28,714 nucleotides of DNA from Roseateles_C aquae. GTDB lineage: Bacteria; Pseudomonadota; Gammaproteobacteria; Burkholderiales; Burkholderiaceae_C. Location of the stretch: contig NZ_JAVXZY010000016.1 in NCBI RefSeq assembly GCF_032337115.1, positions 1 to 28,714 on the forward strand, written 5' to 3'. Both the position numbers and the translations under genes were made by a program. Within the stretch, counting starts at the first letter, position 1. Every line of letters starts with the position of its first letter. This document shows, piece by piece, positions 27,014 through 28,714 of this stretch. Below the pieces are notes generated by a model, which saw only the letters and a list, made by a program, of their open reading frames with translations, was not told the DNA's origin and did no database searches.

Positions 27014-27628
27014 TCAGGCCGCTTGGGCCGGCGCCGGGCGGCGCAGCGACACCAGGGCCTCGACACGCTTGAGCAGATCGCGGTCGTTCCAAGGCTTCTT
27101 GAAGATGCCGTAAATGCCTTGCACCTGGTGCACGCGGCCCTGCAGTTCCTCGTGGCCTGTGATGGCAATGATGGGCAGATCCTCGGTGTCCAGGCTGCCC
27201 TGCACATCGGCAATCAGCTCGAAGCCATCCTTGTTGGGCATTTCCAGATCCGTGATCAGCAGCGCCACATGCTGCTGGCCCAGCAGGTCCAGCGCCTCGA
27301 CGCCATCGCGGGCCACCACGACCTGGTAGCCGGCGCTTTGCAGCAGCTTGCCCAGCTTGGCGCGCACCACCGCCGAATCATCGACCACCATCACCGGCAG
27401 CGGCGCCTTGGGCTGCACCGGCACCGGCATCGCCGGCACGCGCTGCACGATCATGCCGGCGGCGGCGGGCGGCAGCTGGGTGGGCTCGAAGCGCGAGGGC
27501 AGGAATTCGCTGCGGTGGTATTCGTCGCCACGACGGATGCTGATCAGGATCACCAGAATGGCCAGAGGCACGGCGATCAGCAGAGGCAGCAGATAGGGGC
27601 GCAGCAGTTCGGGCAGGTCAAAGGGCAT
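27014..27628 (-). CDS. Membrane-anchored receiver-domain protein
   Basis: The product is 204 aa from ATG 27628 (GAGGAG upstream). Residues 11-30 are a single transmembrane helix (YLLPLLIAVPLAILVILISI), then a linker at 31-76 rich in Pro, and a complete receiver domain at 77-195: acidic pair DD83-84, phospho-acceptor Asp127 in LLITDLEMP, Thr157, and Lys178 in FKKPW. No DNA-binding or enzymatic output domain follows. Most response regulators are soluble, so the tethered receiver is unusual; it may signal by protein contact at the membrane, or sink phosphate. No histidine kinase is adjacent. Confidence 0.88.
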   Translation of the reverse strand: MPFDLPELLRPYLLPLLIAVPLAILVILISIRRGDEYHRSEFLPSRFEPTQLPPAAAGMIVQRVPAMPVPVQPKAPLPVMVVDDSAVVRAKLGKLLQSAGYQVVVARDGVEALDLLGQQHVALLITDLEMPNKDGFELIADVQGSLDTEDLPIIAITGHEELQGRVHQVQGIYGIFKKPWNDRDLLKRVEALVSLRRPAPAQAA

Positions 27629-27678
27629 GATGTTCTCCTCGCAGTGGCAGCCTGTGGGGCCGTCCAGCGCCTGCGGGA

Positions 27679-27712
27679 CAGGTCGGTAAGCCTGCAATCT
27701 ATCACCGACCTG
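27679..27712. promoter_or_regulatory. Inverted repeat upstream of the receiver gene
   Basis: CAGGTCGGT (27679-27687) and ACCGACCTG (27704-27712) are perfect 9-bp arms 16 nt apart, about 50-85 nt before ATG 27628. It could be an operator flanking the promoter or a leader hairpin. A further ACCGACC-like copy follows at 27714. Only symmetry supports this. Confidence 0.35.
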
Positions 27713-27755
27713 ACACCGACCGTGTGCGGAATTGCGCGCAGTCCCCCCACGAAAG

Positions 27756-27791
27756 GGCGGCGCTTACAGCTGGCTACAACTGCGCGCCGCC
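27756..27791 (-). terminator. Weak stem-loop after the glutathione transferase gene
   Basis: GGCGGCGC (27756-27763) pairs with GCGCCGCC (27784-27791) across a 20-nt loop, 17 nt beyond the stop of the gene at 27809. On the minus strand it is followed by CTTTCG but no long T run, so it is at best a weak terminator. Confidence 0.3.
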
Positions 27792-27808
27792 GAAGCCGCT
27801 GATGACGC

Positions 27809-28453
27809 TCAGGCCGGCGGCCAATGACGCGCAAACAGCGCGGCCAGCCGCGGATGGCGTTCCACCCGCAGCAGCAACGCATGAAATTCCGGCCGCTGCT
27901 GCTGCAGATAGGGCCGGCTGCCCGACCACTTGGACACCACCGTGGCCAGCAGGTCCAAGGCCGCCGGTGCATCGCCATGGAGAAAGGCCTGGCCCCGCGT
28001 CGGCGCATAGAACTGGTCGGCAAACAAGGCCCAGGCAGCATGCAGGCGCAGCCGGGCACCGAGCCGCAGGGCCTCGTTCTGCAAGGGGCCGGCCGGCTCG
28101 CACCAGCGTTCCGGATAATCGATCAGGCCGATGGCCGCATAGCAATTGGCGGCGATATAGACCAGCCCACGCAGCGCCTGCGCCAGATCGGCCGGCGCAT
28201 CTGGCAACAGACCGGCACCCGGGTGTTGCAGTCCCAGATGAATCAGGATGGCCGCGCTCTCGCTCATCACCGTGCCGTCAGGCAGTTGCAGCGTCGGGAT
28301 CTGCTTGAGCGGATTGAGCAGGGCCAATTCCTCCAGCCCCGGCCCGGGTTCCCAGCTGGCCGCCTGCACCAGGCGGTAGCGCTGCCCTGCCAATTCAAGC
28401 GCCGCCTCGATGGCGGCCGACCCTGAGCCCTTACTACCGTAAAGCGTGTACAT
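27809..28453 (-). CDS. Glutathione S-transferase family protein
   Basis: The product is 214 aa from ATG 28453, with GGGAGG 8 nt upstream. The thioredoxin-like N-terminal domain begins MYTLYGSKGSGSAAIEAALEL, with Ser8 or Ser11 as possible catalytic residues; LKQIPTLQLPDG carries the cis-Pro and SESAAILIHLG the glutathione site. The helical C-terminal domain (85-214) ends with RVERHPRLAALFARH. It is only distantly like the transferase at 13144, and the two are not adjacent copies. The substrate is unknown. Confidence 0.87.
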   Translation of the reverse strand: MYTLYGSKGSGSAAIEAALELAGQRYRLVQAASWEPGPGLEELALLNPLKQIPTLQLPDGTVMSESAAILIHLGLQHPGAGLLPDAPADLAQALRGLVYIAANCYAAIGLIDYPERWCEPAGPLQNEALRLGARLRLHAAWALFADQFYAPTRGQAFLHGDAPAALDLLATVVSKWSGSRPYLQQQRPEFHALLLRVERHPRLAALFARHWPPA

Positions 28454-28536
28454 GGACTGCGCCTCCCTGCAGCTGGTGTCCGCCGTCTGGCCATGAGTGG
28501 CGTCTCTCAAAAGCGCCCCTTCATCACCATGGTTAG

Positions 28537-28714
28537 GGAAGGTCTGCATAAGTCGGCGCGGGCCGTGGCAAGCACCAACCATGGCCTGCCTAGGCGCGAG
28601 CCGCAGCTCAGGCTGGTGGCCTGCGCAAGGCTCGCAACACCGGCAGGGCTTGGCTGGTGCTTGCCCTGCGGGTTGAGAGAAAAGGGGCCCCCACGGGCGT
28701 TGCGCTGCTCGGCT
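28537..28714. mobile_element. Possible IS5-type end or second MITE (cut by window edge)
   Basis: After TTAG (28533-28536), which fits the YTAR target of IS5-group elements, the sequence GGAAGGTCTGCATAAG begins, close to the IS5-type terminal repeat GGAAGGTGCGAACAAG. Inside is a 24-bp inverted pair (28567-28590 with 28642-28665, three mismatches) enclosing GCGAGCC (28596-28602)/GGCTCGC (28629-28635). No transposase start is seen before the window ends. It may be a MITE or the start of a full element. Confidence 0.45.

Noticed and set aside
24518..27802. Very long plus-strand open frame (1094 codons) opposite the acylase and receiver genes
   Set aside because: It mirrors two well-recognised minus-strand genes, is extremely Gln/Arg/Gly-rich with no domain pattern, and results from high GC at third positions.

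Overview
The window is about 28.7 kb of high-GC bacterial chromosome, tightly packed, with many 1-8 nt gene overlaps. The gene content suggests a betaproteobacterium of the Burkholderiales, perhaps Roseateles/Rubrivivax-like: a form II CO-dehydrogenase-type molybdenum hydroxylase cluster, XdhC, a VirK/YbjX protein, DUF6515-like exported proteins, and several glutathione transferases. This placement is an inference from gene content and composition; no rRNA or tRNA is present to confirm it.

Left edge (1-1503): the tail of an IS3-family transposase and its terminal repeat run directly into an S41 (CtpA-type) protease that has lost its N-terminus. This gene looks lower in GC than everything to its right. 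A 360-bp non-coding gap follows.

1504-8939 (minus strand): a molybdenum hydroxylase cluster. Reading order is a periplasmic solute-binding protein, then coxS, coxL, coxM, a MoxR ATPase (coxD-like), a VWA protein (coxE-like) and coxG. The large subunit carries AYRGAGR and the structural genes run S-L-M, both marks of form II. A 14-bp palindrome lies upstream of coxS. An XdhC maturation factor (9022-10014) is divergent from the solute-binding gene.

10037-13000 (minus strand): a small XRE regulator/membrane protein pair under a promoter with two 18-bp operator-like palindromes; two adjacent exported proteins sharing a C-terminal module; and a VirK/YbjX (DUF535) protein.

13144-17379 (plus strand): a glutathione transferase and a histidine phosphatase, then a lipoprotein 2',3'-cyclic-nucleotide phosphodiesterase/3'-nucleotidase behind a convincing Pho box, coupled to a Sel1-repeat lipoprotein.

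17459-22376 (plus strand): the most interesting functional unit. A Tat-exported flavin amine oxidase, a Sec-exported cytochrome c and a Sec-exported RidA-type imine deaminase lie in a row. They read as one extracytoplasmic pathway: oxidise an amine, pass electrons to cytochrome c, hydrolyse the imine. An AHSA1-type protein, a TetR regulator and an O-methyltransferase follow.

22406-28714 (mostly minus strand): a second solute-binding protein; an exported cytochrome c with an extra N-terminal domain; a 430-bp gap holding a short inverted repeat and a roughly 276-bp MITE-like element with nested hairpins; a penicillin-acylase-family Ntn hydrolase; a membrane-anchored receiver-domain protein; and a glutathione transferase. 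At the right edge is what looks like the end of an IS5-type element or a second MITE.
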